A stretch of 44,066 bases of DNA from a virus: positions 1-44,066 of the IMG/VR virus record IMGVR_UViG_3300014720_000057. The stretch is one strand, 5' to 3'. Position numbers and translations under genes: made by a program. Shown here piece by piece: positions 1-6,911 of this stretch. Each line of letters begins with the position of its first letter. Positions within the stretch are counted from its first letter, which is position 1. The notes under the pieces were generated by a model that was given only the letters and a program-made list of their open reading frames with translations, made no database searches and was not told the DNA's origin.

Positions 1-258
1 AGGACGTATTCAGCCGGTGTTGAAATCGGCGAGCTAGTTTCGCTGAAAGGAACACGGGCGGTACTGGCTAACAGTCGTAAACTATGGCGATGGGATGGCG
101 CTAATACCCTGCACGAAGTGTCACTGCACGGAGTTAGCGAAAAACATACCAGACTCAGCGAACCGGTAAAGAGTGTTATTCTAACAGAGTGCATCGAAAT
201 TATACCGGTCGCAAAAGAGGCGATCGGGAATCTTACGAGATCGAGGTGGGAAAAATGA
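1..258 (+). CDS. DUF6948-like protein, 5' end cut by window edge
   Basis: Reading frame 1 is open from the first base to a TGA at 256-258, giving 85 residues without a start codon in the window. The text 'RTYSAGVEIGEL', a central 'LWRWDGANTLHEVSLHGV' and a late 'ILTECIEIIPVAKEA' match my memory of the DUF6948 family, a small domain of unknown function common in phages. The stop overlaps the ATG of the next gene (ATGA, 255-258), so the two are probably translationally coupled. I recall DUF6948 genes standing next to Gly/Tyr-repeat genes in other phages, which fits here. Family assignment is by eye; the role is unknown. Confidence 0.8.
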   Translation, partial: RTYSAGVEIGELVSLKGTRAVLANSRKLWRWDGANTLHEVSLHGVSEKHTRLSEPVKSVILTECIEIIPVAKEAIGNLTRSRWEK

Positions 259-488
259 GCACACGGTTGGAAATGAGTCGCAGCGGCAGCGGCTACGGCT
301 ACGGCTACGGCTACGGCAGCAGCAACAGCAGCGGCAACGGCAACGGCTACGGCTACGGCTACGGCTACGGCAGCGGCAGCGGCTACGGCTACGGCTACGG
401 CTACGGCAGCGGCAACGGCAGCGGCAACGGCAACGGCAACGGCTACGGCAGCGGCAGCGGCAGCGGCAGCGGCGACGGCAGCGGTTGA
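255..488 (+). CDS. Gly-Tyr/Gly-Ser/Gly-Asn repeat protein
   Basis: A 77-residue product that starts MSTRLEMSRSG and then consists almost wholly of dipeptide repeats (GY, GS, GN, a single GD near the end). ATG 255 is preferred over an in-frame ATG at 189 because it overlaps the upstream stop (ATGA) and has GAGGTGGG just upstream. There is no signal peptide, cysteine or predicted helix. Such a chain should be disordered or form beta/aromatic contacts, like low-complexity Gly-Tyr segments that self-associate. Function is unknown; being coupled to a DUF6948 gene suggests the two act together. The repeat DNA makes the length likely to vary between isolates. Confidence 0.75.
   Translation: MSTRLEMSRSGSGYGYGYGYGSSNSSGNGNGYGYGYGYGSGSGYGYGYGYGSGNGSGNGNGNGYGSGSGSGSGDGSG
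281..485 (+). repeat. Hexanucleotide-type coding repeat (GGC-TAC / GGC-AGC / GGC-AAC)
   Basis: About 205 bp made of GGCNNC hexamers, mostly GGCTAC, GGCAGC and GGCAAC, arranged in blocks such as (GGCTAC)3-4 and (GGCAGC)4. Codon choice is uniform (always GGC for Gly, TAC for Tyr), so it is a true DNA repeat, not only a protein repeat. It can expand or contract by slippage or unequal recombination in steps that keep the frame. Confidence 0.9.
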
Positions 489-541
489 TTCTTGAGCTTA
501 GAATTGAATGGTTAGCATGTACGACACTTTATATCAGATTG

Positions 542-610
542 GTGCAGATTGAACACAAGACAGAAGAGCTTACGAAGTTGCAGGAGCAGCTTGGGAAGGT
601 TGACTTATGA
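542..610 (+). CDS. Possible 22-aa coiled-coil micro-protein
   Basis: GTG 542 opens VQIEHKTEELTKLQEQLGKVDL, which ends at TGA 608-610, overlapping the ATG (607) of the next gene as ATGA. The heptad-like, charged composition looks coding, and the overlap is the same arrangement seen at many other junctions here. No Shine-Dalgarno sequence is visible. The frame stays open upstream to about 485, so the real start could be a TTG there. It is too short to be sure of. Confidence 0.25.
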   Translation: MQIEHKTEELTKLQEQLGKVDL

Positions 611-801
611 AATGCAATATCCAGCACAAACTAGGCGGGCAATGTTGCAATTTGGAATCTGGCCACGAAGGGCCGTGTCGCTGCCGAGCGGAGCGAGGGG
701 CCGACGGAACTGTTACTTATTCGGAGTGGTACTCAAAGGACGGAAAGTTCGTCAGCCATAAAGGTTACTACACAATATATCCGTCGAATGCGAAGAGGTG
801 A
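607..801 (+). CDS. Small Cys/His-rich protein
   Basis: A 64-residue protein preceded by GGGAAGG at a good distance. The N-terminal half carries a Cys3, His7, Cys13-Cys14, His20, Cys24, Cys26 pattern ending in 'GHEGPCRC', which looks like a small metal-binding knuckle. The second half (ADGTVTYSEWYSKDGKF) is polar and beta-like. I recall the 'C..H....C....GHEGPC' signature in small phage proteins of unknown role. It is followed after 5 bp by the next gene's ATG. No function can be assigned. Confidence 0.7.
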   Translation: MKCNIQHKLGGQCCNLESGHEGPCRCRAERGADGTVTYSEWYSKDGKFVSHKGYYTIYPSNAKR

Positions 802-806
802 GTAGT

Positions 807-1070
807 ATGGCAAAGATGATCGACCCTGCTCTGTCGGTTGATGAGAATTATGTCGCAATCTTAAAAAGGCATCGCGAGATCGAAAATCGCGAACTTTCCG
901 GCGAAGTGTTGTGCGCACACTGTCTTCGAAAGAAGAAAGAGCATTTACCAGATACTCGTTGTTCGGTTTACGCCTGCTCTCGAAACTATAGAAGCGTCCT
1001 TGTGGATGAGGTTGCCGCTATCCAGGCGGCATTGAAGTTGATTGAATCGCTTAACGAAGTTGCCTACTAG
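807..1070 (+). CDS. Hypothetical protein with CxxC-type metal site
   Basis: An 87-residue protein. I chose ATG 807 because GAGGTGAG lies 7-8 bp upstream; an in-frame GTG at 798 would overlap the preceding stop but lacks spacing for a ribosome-binding site. 'LCAHCLRKKKEHL' followed by 'TRCSVYACSRNYRSVL' gives two cysteine pairs, consistent with a small zinc ribbon. The C-terminus is helical (VDEVAAIQAALKLIESL). It is unrecognised and sits in the small-gene region before the helicase/methyltransferase pair. Confidence 0.65.
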   Translation: MAKMIDPALSVDENYVAILKRHREIENRELSGEVLCAHCLRKKKEHLPDTRCSVYACSRNYRSVLVDEVAAIQAALKLIESLNEVAY

Positions 1071-1091
1071 GCGAAATATGTGAGGGTGAGC

Positions 1092-1652
1092 ATGGGGCCA
1101 GCGGCAAAAGCATGGCGAGCAGCGGAATATGATCCGAGTGAGTTTATACACTCGCTTCAGTATGAGATCTCTCGATTAGAGTCGGAACTCAATGCCACTC
1201 GACGAGAGCGAGATCAATGGAAAGCTAATCACGATAATCAGGTCAGGCCGAAGGCTGCTATCACTGACGAGCCAGGCGACCGGGTGAAGCGAGTGCGCGA
1301 ACTAACGAAGCATGTGGCACGCTCCGAAACCGATACGCCGCGAACTGAGGCTTCGTGCGTCGACATGCTCGGCAGAGATGCTGTCGCAGACGATATGATG
1401 TGGGATACGCTCGCCTGTAGGTTATTTAGGCGAGGGGAGAATCCTACTGCTGTTAAAAAGTATTTTGACAGCGTGCGTTGTCCGCGACCGGGTGAGGAAA
1501 TACCGGACTTCAAAGGCTGGCAAGATATGTGTTTGGCCATGCAAGAAGCGGGTGCAGTGTTTGAGTGTGATACTTATCGTGAAACCATGCTTAAGTTTAT
1601 CTGCTCCAGAGGCAGTTATCAGCGAAGCAGTGAGTGCAAGTGGAAGATGTGA
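1092..1652 (+). CDS. Hypothetical coiled-coil protein
   Basis: A 186-residue product. ATG 1092 follows GAGGGTGAG; earlier in-frame GTG codons (1080, 1086) are possible. Residues about 15-50 (FIHSLQYEISRLESELNATR...) form a heptad-rich coiled coil, followed by a charged linker and a globular C-terminal part with several cysteines ('MCLAMQEAGAVFECD', 'FICSRGS'). I do not recognise a family. Its stop overlaps an ATG at 1652 that opens a doubtful micro-ORF. Confidence 0.55.
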   Translation: MGPAAKAWRAAEYDPSEFIHSLQYEISRLESELNATRRERDQWKANHDNQVRPKAAITDEPGDRVKRVRELTKHVARSETDTPRTEASCVDMLGRDAVADDMMWDTLACRLFRRGENPTAVKKYFDSVRCPRPGEEIPDFKGWQDMCLAMQEAGAVFECDTYRETMLKFICSRGSYQRSSECKWKM

Positions 1653-1720
1653 TGTCACAGTTCAGCCGGGAGAATGGCCGCCCGGAATCAACCAAACAGC
1701 GTTGCCGCCGCTCCGGTTGA

Positions 1721-1822
1721 ATGCCTTGTTCTGCGGTTCTTGGAATGTTTGGTATGCACTATCGAAACGGGCGAGAAGCCCACAACGGCAACAAGATCGC
1801 TGAACGCGGGCAATCAATATGA
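1721..1822 (+). CDS. Possible 33-aa micro-protein ('NGREAHNGNKI' type)
   Basis: ATG 1721 opens 33 residues ending ...MHYRNGREAHNGNKIAERGQSI, with TGA 1820-1822 overlapping the ATG of the next gene at 1819 (ATGA). Internal ATGs at 1745 and 1754 are alternative starts. 'NGR.A..GDK(I/V)' is a motif I recall from small phage proteins, so this may be a truncated member. There is no clear ribosome-binding site. The overlap and the motif are the only support. Confidence 0.3.
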   Translation: MPCSAVLGMFGMHYRNGREAHNGNKIAERGQSI

Positions 1823-2337
1823 AGACATCTGAAGAAATGTATGACATCGCCAAGGAAGCTTTGCGGCGTTGTCGCGAAGCCATGCCTAAGGGCTACCCAG
1901 CGGATTTGCCTAATCACTTAGGATGGATCGTTTGGCCGTATCATTGTTCAAACGAAGTGCAAGAGTTTGATCGCATTGCATTTCATCTCGACGGTTGCGA
2001 AGTGCAATTGAATTGGATTTATCACGCCAAGAAACCGCACTATCACGATTGCGATATGACAAGCCTGATACTCGCCCAAGGCTACACTTGGCACCTTAAG
2101 CAGCACGGCTCAGAGAACTGGCTCGCCATGTTCGCTGCACCGGGTTCGCTGCTCAGAATGGGTCCGAAAGACGAGCATTTTATCGACGAAATGGCTAGCC
2201 CTTCGCTCTCGCTATGCGTCTTCGAAAATCAAACGAACTGGCACGAGCACTACCCGCCGATCACAGGCCACGAGTTCGCCAATCTGCTGATCGACGCGAT
2301 TTCAACGCTCAAAACAGTCCTGGATCGCTGGCAGTAG
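1819..2337 (+). CDS. Hypothetical protein, 172 aa
   Basis: An intact ORF starting MKTSEEMYDIAKEALRR, with an acidic/helical start and a Trp/His-rich centre ('LGWIVWPYHCSNEVQEFDRI', 'LNWIYHAKKPHYHDC'). No membrane segment or signal peptide is seen. The sequence suggests a compact alpha/beta cytosolic protein, but I do not recognise a family. It lies just upstream of the SNF2-like helicase, separated by about 70 bp that carry the helicase's ribosome-binding site. Confidence 0.6.
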   Translation: MKTSEEMYDIAKEALRRCREAMPKGYPADLPNHLGWIVWPYHCSNEVQEFDRIAFHLDGCEVQLNWIYHAKKPHYHDCDMTSLILAQGYTWHLKQHGSENWLAMFAAPGSLLRMGPKDEHFIDEMASPSLSLCVFENQTNWHEHYPPITGHEFANLLIDAISTLKTVLDRWQ

Positions 2338-2405
2338 ATTTTTTGATGGCTAGAATTGGTTCCGGTTTTTCTGTTGTATGGTTTTTTCAAAAGGAGTGGC
2401 GAAAC

Positions 2406-3845
2406 GTGGCATCAGAATATGAGCTATTCATAAAACGAAGATCGCAGTCTGACAAAATCGCTCCCGCAGAAATCAACGAGATGCCTAGTTATCTATTTGA
2501 CTTTCAAAAGATTCTGGTTGCATGGTCAATCTCTCAAGTTCGATCAGCAGTGTTTGCTGATTGCGGCATGGGAAAAACCGCAATGCAGCTAGCGTGGTCT
2601 AATATTGTTCACAAAATCACAGGCAAGAAAGTCTTACTGCTGACGCCGCTTGCGGTCGCAAGGCAAACTCAAAAAGAGGCCGAGAAATTCAACATAGAAG
2701 CTAAGTGCTCATTTAGTGGTGAAGCATCTTCGCCAATTACAATCACGAACTATGATAAACTCCACTTGTTTGAAAGCACTGATTTTGCCGGAGTGGCCTG
2801 CGATGAATCGTCAATCCTAAAGCACTTTGGCGGATCAACACAAAAACAAATAACACGATTCACAAACAAGACTCAGTATAGGTCGCTTTGGACAGCAACC
2901 GCAGCACCGAACGACTGGATCGAACTCGGCACTAGCTCTGAAGCTCTCGGAGAACTCTCACACTCCGACATGCTCAAAAGATTCTTCAGGCAACTCGACG
3001 ACAAGGGGCAGAAAAAAGAGCAACGATTACAAGATGAGGCGGAAAAGCTCATCAAGCAAGATGGTGAGTATTATGCAAAACTCTCGTTCCGAGTGGCTCA
3101 AACGATAGGTCAATGGCGTCTTAAGAATCACGCTGTTGAAGCGTTCTGGCGATGGGTAGCCTCATGGTCGAGAGCACTCAGAAGGCCTTCCGATATTGGG
3201 TGCTGCGATGGCGGATTTGAACTGCCGCCAATTCACTATCACGACCACATCATAAAGCCAAATACTCGCCAACCTGGAAGACTTTTTGATTTGCCTGCAT
3301 TCGGTCTAGCGGAAGAACGAGACGAGAGACGCAGAACACTCAAAGACAGATGCGATAAAGTGGCAGAGCTTTGCGATCATGAATCGCCAAGCGTGATTTG
3401 GTGCCACATGAACCAAGAAGGCGACATGCTCGAACAGGTGATTCCAGGATCAAGACAAATTGCCGGAAAAACACCTGATGAAGAAAAGGTAGAACTGTAT
3501 GAAGCATTCTCATCAGGCCAATTAAAAAAGCTCATTATCAAACCGAAGATTGGAGCCTACGGGCTGAACTGGCAGCATTGTAGTCACGTCATTTCGTTCG
3601 CAAGCCACTCGTTTGAGCAGACATATCAGAGCGTGAGACGTTGCTGGCGTTTTGGGCAAACAAACACGGTTACAGTCGACACCGTGGCGACTGAAGGTGA
3701 GATCCGAGTCTTAGAAAACATGAGAAGGAAATCAAAGCAAGCGGATGAGATGTTCACGAAGCTTGTTTCCGAGATGAATCGGGCAGAGAGACTAGAACGA
3801 GTCAACATTTATACCAAAAAAGCGGAGTTGCCAAAATGGCTGTAA
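2406..3845 (+). CDS. SNF2-like DEAD/DEAH-type helicase
   Basis: A 479-residue superfamily 2 ATPase. Start GTG 2406 is chosen for the AAGGAG 9 bp upstream; the frame is open further back (to 2214) but that part overlaps the previous gene. Motifs in order: Walker A 'DCGMGKT' (52-58), DEAH-like 'CDES' (132-135), motif III 'TATAAPND' (163-170) and motif VI 'QSVRRCWRFGQ' (408-418). The 'QxxRRxxRxGQ' form is typical of SNF2/Snf2-like ATPases, which move on duplex DNA. It overlaps the methyltransferase gene by 10 bp. This pairing is common in phages and may serve modification or anti-restriction, though that role is inferred. Confidence 0.88.
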   Translation: MASEYELFIKRRSQSDKIAPAEINEMPSYLFDFQKILVAWSISQVRSAVFADCGMGKTAMQLAWSNIVHKITGKKVLLLTPLAVARQTQKEAEKFNIEAKCSFSGEASSPITITNYDKLHLFESTDFAGVACDESSILKHFGGSTQKQITRFTNKTQYRSLWTATAAPNDWIELGTSSEALGELSHSDMLKRFFRQLDDKGQKKEQRLQDEAEKLIKQDGEYYAKLSFRVAQTIGQWRLKNHAVEAFWRWVASWSRALRRPSDIGCCDGGFELPPIHYHDHIIKPNTRQPGRLFDLPAFGLAEERDERRRTLKDRCDKVAELCDHESPSVIWCHMNQEGDMLEQVIPGSRQIAGKTPDEEKVELYEAFSSGQLKKLIIKPKIGAYGLNWQHCSHVISFASHSFEQTYQSVRRCWRFGQTNTVTVDTVATEGEIRVLENMRRKSKQADEMFTKLVSEMNRAERLERVNIYTKKAELPKWL

Positions 3846-4813
3846 GCGACCAATGCGTCACTGATGAGTATGCGATTTACAATGGGGACTGCATCGAAAT
3901 AATGCAAACTATTCCGAGCGAATCCATCGGACTGACTGTTTATTCGCCACCATTCGCAGGGCTGTACCAATATAGCAGCGACGACAGAGACATGAGCAAC
4001 TGCATTGATCAAAGCGAGTTTTTTGAGCACTACGGATTCTGCATTGATCAAATCGAACGAATCACGCAACCAGGACGCATATCCGCAGTCCATTGCATGG
4101 ACATACCACTAAGCAACGCGGGTCGCGATGCAATGTTCGATTTTCCTGGACGAATTATTGGCGAGCATGAGAAACGCGGCTTCGAATATGGTGGCCGCCG
4201 TGTGATTTGGAAAGAACCGCTAATGGTTCGAAATCGCACGATGATGAAAAGCCTTCACCATAAAACTTTCTGTGAAGACACGACACGCTGCAGCATCGCA
4301 AACGCTGATTACCTTCTCATGTTCCGCAAAAAAGGCGAAAACGCAAACCCAGTGACTCAAGAAAATGGCATGCTTAGTTACGCTGGAGAAAATGAGATTC
4401 CGTCTGAACTGAAACGGTTTCGCGGAATGAAAGGCGACCAAAAACTCAATCAGTATTCGCAGTGGATTTGGCGGCAATACGCTTCGAGCGTTTGGATGGA
4501 CATCAGAATAGACAACGTGCTTGCTACCGATTTATCAAAAGACCCAGAGGACGAAAGGCACGTCCATCCGCTTCAACTCGACGTCATTGAGCGGGCGGTA
4601 ATGATGTGGAGTAATCCTGGAGATATAGTTCTCACGCCATTCATGGGCGTCGGTTCTGAAGTTTATGGGGCAGTTTCAGTGGGTCGTCGCGGTGTTGGAG
4701 TCGAGCTGAAGCCAAGCTATTACCGGCAGGCTAAACGCAATCTCGAATCGCTAAAAAACAAGCCAAAAGAAAAAGAAGAACGATTACTTTTTGATCAGCC
4801 TGATTTGACATAG
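3836..4813 (+). CDS. Beta-class DNA methyltransferase (N4-C or N6-A)
   Basis: A 325-residue SAM-dependent DNA methyltransferase. The catalytic motif IV 'SPPF' is at 37-40, a target-recognition stretch fills the middle, and the SAM-binding motif I 'FMGVGS' is near the C-terminus (269-274) after 'HPLQLDVIERAVMMWSNPGD'. The order IV-TRD-I defines the beta class. SPPF/Y fits either N4-methylcytosine or N6-methyladenine, and I cannot say which. It overlaps the helicase by 10 bp, so the two are probably co-translated. A likely role is protecting phage DNA or altering host methylation. No restriction endonuclease is seen next to it, so it looks like an orphan. Confidence 0.9.
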   Translation: MAVSDQCVTDEYAIYNGDCIEIMQTIPSESIGLTVYSPPFAGLYQYSSDDRDMSNCIDQSEFFEHYGFCIDQIERITQPGRISAVHCMDIPLSNAGRDAMFDFPGRIIGEHEKRGFEYGGRRVIWKEPLMVRNRTMMKSLHHKTFCEDTTRCSIANADYLLMFRKKGENANPVTQENGMLSYAGENEIPSELKRFRGMKGDQKLNQYSQWIWRQYASSVWMDIRIDNVLATDLSKDPEDERHVHPLQLDVIERAVMMWSNPGDIVLTPFMGVGSEVYGAVSVGRRGVGVELKPSYYRQAKRNLESLKNKPKEKEERLLFDQPDLT

Positions 4814-4911
4814 CTCTAGCCTTTTGCTATTTGACTCCCTCGACCAGTCGCTCGCAGCAATCGGGCGATTGATCGCAAAAAAGTAAGTGGCTGACAACTT
4901 GATCGAAGCCT

Positions 4912-4993
4912 GAGGCTTAGCCTCATCGAGACTCATTTTGCGGTTCCGCCACTTTCCGCAGCGTGAGATTGCTACTCGGTGAGGCTAAGCCTC
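4912..4993. promoter_or_regulatory. Pair of 13-bp dyads (candidate operators)
   Basis: Two quasi-palindromes, GAGGCTTAGCCTC (4912-4924) and GAGGCTAAGCCTC (4981-4993), lie in the 204-bp gap between methyltransferase and ATPase genes. Each is a 6-bp inverted repeat around one base, and the second is the exact reverse complement of the first. Their centres are 69 bp apart. The second ends 9 bp before the GAAAGGTG ribosome-binding site. They could be binding sites for a dimeric regulator. Transcribed, the two copies could pair as a 13-bp stem closing a 56-nt loop near the start of the next gene. Confidence 0.5.
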
Positions 4994-5017
4994 TTGTTTT
5001 TTGAAAGGTGCCTAAAA

Positions 5018-5902
5018 GTGGAACTCAGAACTGGAAAGCGATCTAAACCCCGCCGAATCGTGCTCTACGGCGAGCACGGCATCGGAAAATCAACCTGGGC
5101 GGCAAGTGCCAAAGGTGCCGTATTTATCGACATCGAAGGCGGCTTAGATGACATTGATTGCCGGAGTTTTCCGCAGTGTCACGATTTATCTGCCGTTCGC
5201 GAATGTGTCATAAATGCTGACCAGATTGAGGGCGTTCGCTGGGTCGTGATCGACTCCGCCGACTGGCTCGAAGCCTTAATATGGAAAGACCTATGCGGCA
5301 GCACGAACGCCGAATCCATCCTCGCCTACGGCGGCGGATTCGGAAAAGGCTACCTTGCAGCCGCCCAGAAATTCGAAGCAGTACTCATCGCGCTAGACGG
5401 CCTGCGAGCTAAGGGCATTGGTATCATTTTCTTGGCCCATGCCAAAATTGCTCGTTTCGAATCGCCGGAAACAGCCGCTTACGATCGCTTCCAGCCTGCT
5501 TTGCATGATCGCACTGCCGCGATGTTACTGGAGTGGGCTGACGAAGTATTATTTGCGACCACGAAAGTCTTCACGAAAAAAGAAGACGCGGGATTCGGTC
5601 GCGAACGCAATATTGCCGTAGGCGGCAAAGAACGAGTCTTGAAAACCGCATCGTCCGCCACATGCGTTGCAAAAAACAGGCTGGGACTGCCTGACGAAAT
5701 CCCAATGGAGTGGCAGGAGTACGCTAAGTATCTGACGCCGTGGAATGTGTCGCCAGCGGTATTGCCAGCGGTATCAAAGCCGCCAATTGCAGCAGTTTCA
5801 GCGCCAGCTTCAGCGAATCCATTGATGCAAGAAATGGAAACAGCATTCGGCGATATCAGAGGAATTGTCACCAACGGGAGTAGTAAAAATGAGACTGTAT
5901 GA
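5018..5902 (+). CDS. Sak4-like phage ATPase (RecA fold)
   Basis: A 294-residue nucleotide-binding protein of the phage AAA_24/Sak4 kind, a RecA-like ATPase linked to single-strand annealing recombination. Walker A 'GEHGIGKS' is at 18-25; 'FIDIEGGLDDI' and the Walker B-like 'RWVVIDSADW' (75-83) follow. The C-terminal 50 residues are a Pro/Ala-rich tail. I chose GTG 5018 because GAAAGGTG sits 7 bp upstream; the frame is open to 4979 but that would include the second dyad. It overlaps the Gp157 gene by 14 bp. The context (Gp157, DUF669, helicase) is the usual Sak4 neighbourhood. Confidence 0.82.
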   Translation: MELRTGKRSKPRRIVLYGEHGIGKSTWAASAKGAVFIDIEGGLDDIDCRSFPQCHDLSAVRECVINADQIEGVRWVVIDSADWLEALIWKDLCGSTNAESILAYGGGFGKGYLAAAQKFEAVLIALDGLRAKGIGIIFLAHAKIARFESPETAAYDRFQPALHDRTAAMLLEWADEVLFATTKVFTKKEDAGFGRERNIAVGGKERVLKTASSATCVAKNRLGLPDEIPMEWQEYAKYLTPWNVSPAVLPAVSKPPIAAVSAPASANPLMQEMETAFGDIRGIVTNGSSKNETV

Positions 5903-6389
5903 AATCGCAGATAAGTGGAATGAGTTAGCCGACATTGCATTCAGCAACGTCGACGAAGATGGCGAAATGCCAAAAGATATTGTTGCAGAAATGCAACAAG
6001 TTGAAGCAGCGTTTGATGAAAAACTCAGTGCCTGCTGTCGAATTGTCAAAAACTTAGAAGCGACAGCAGACGCTTGCGACAACGAAATGAAACGACTGCG
6101 ATCGGTGCGTGACGCTCGCAATGCCAACTCCTCAAAACTCAAAGAGTACATAAAGGACACTCTTGAGAAACTCGGCGAAAAGAAGCGTCAAGTTGACGGC
6201 CTATTTACAGTATCAATTCAAATGAATCCGCCATCAGTCGCGGTGCTCAATTTGGATGAAGTGCCAAGCGAATTCGACAAAGTTTTTGAGCGTACATTGG
6301 AATTATCACGCATCAAAGATGCCTTAAAACAAGGCAAAAATGTGCCTGGAGTGGAATTGACGCAAGGAAGTCACTTGCGAATTCGGTAG
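5889..6389 (+). CDS. Siphovirus Gp157-like protein
   Basis: A 166-residue protein whose start MRLYEIADKWNEL, long helical 'CDNEMKRLRSVRDARNANSS', and ending 'VPSEF...K.ALKQGK.VPGVEL' fit the Gp157 family (PF05565), found beside phage recombination genes and once linked to phage resistance. Its biochemical role is not established. ATG 5889 has GGGAG about 8 bp upstream and overlaps the end of the ATPase gene by 14 bp. The central part is probably a coiled coil. The length is normal for the family. Confidence 0.82.
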   Translation: MRLYEIADKWNELADIAFSNVDEDGEMPKDIVAEMQQVEAAFDEKLSACCRIVKNLEATADACDNEMKRLRSVRDARNANSSKLKEYIKDTLEKLGEKKRQVDGLFTVSIQMNPPSVAVLNLDEVPSEFDKVFERTLELSRIKDALKQGKNVPGVELTQGSHLRIR

Positions 6390-6418
6390 TCTGAAAACGT
6401 AAACTAGAAAGCAAAAAC

Positions 6419-6883
6419 ATGAGCGACCTAAACGATCTAAACTTCAACGCCAATGAAGTTGAGCCACAAAGCGAGTATACTCCTTTGCCGTCTGGTGAGT
6501 ATGACGTGGCAATCATCGACGCCGAAGTCAAGCCAACGGCCAATGGCTTAGGTAAGTATTTGAAGCTCGTGTATCAAGTCACAAGCGGCGAATTTCAGAA
6601 CCGACAACACTTCGAAAACCTCAATCTGTGGAACGCCAACACGCAAACAGTTGAGATTGCGAAAGCTTCACTCTCTGCGATTTGCCGGGCTGTCGGAGTA
6701 TTAACGCCAAAAGATTCGCAAGAGCTTGTCGGCAAAACAATGACCGTCAAAATGAGCGTGAAAGAACGCAAAGATCAACCAGGAACGTATCAAAACCGCG
6801 TCACGAAATACTCGGCACGCAACAACGGCGGCGAACCACAAGCGGCGGCAAAAGCACCTGCCAAGAATGCTGGTGGATGGTAG
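6419..6883 (+). CDS. DUF669-like protein, candidate single-strand DNA-binding protein
   Basis: A 154-residue protein starting MSDLNDLNFNANEVEP, with 'YTPLPSGEYDVAIIDAEVKPTANG.GKYLKLVYQV', the hallmark opening of DUF669 (PF05037). Members sit in phage recombination operons and are thought to bind single-stranded DNA. The centre ('FENLNLWNANTQTVEIAKASLSAICRAVG') and 'VKMSVKERKDQPGTYQNRV' complete the OB-like region. A Gly/Ala-rich flexible tail ends in GGW. The neighbours support a role with the Sak4-like ATPase. Confidence 0.82.
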   Translation: MSDLNDLNFNANEVEPQSEYTPLPSGEYDVAIIDAEVKPTANGLGKYLKLVYQVTSGEFQNRQHFENLNLWNANTQTVEIAKASLSAICRAVGVLTPKDSQELVGKTMTVKMSVKERKDQPGTYQNRVTKYSARNNGGEPQAAAKAPAKNAGGW

Positions 6884-6911
6884 TTAACTGATAAGTTCGA
6901 GGAGAAAAAAT

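Noticed and set aside
1652-1720. 22-codon ORF (MSQFSRENGRPEST...) between two small genes
   Set aside because: Start overlaps the previous stop and the next ATG follows directly, but length and composition give no real support, and no ribosome-binding site is visible.
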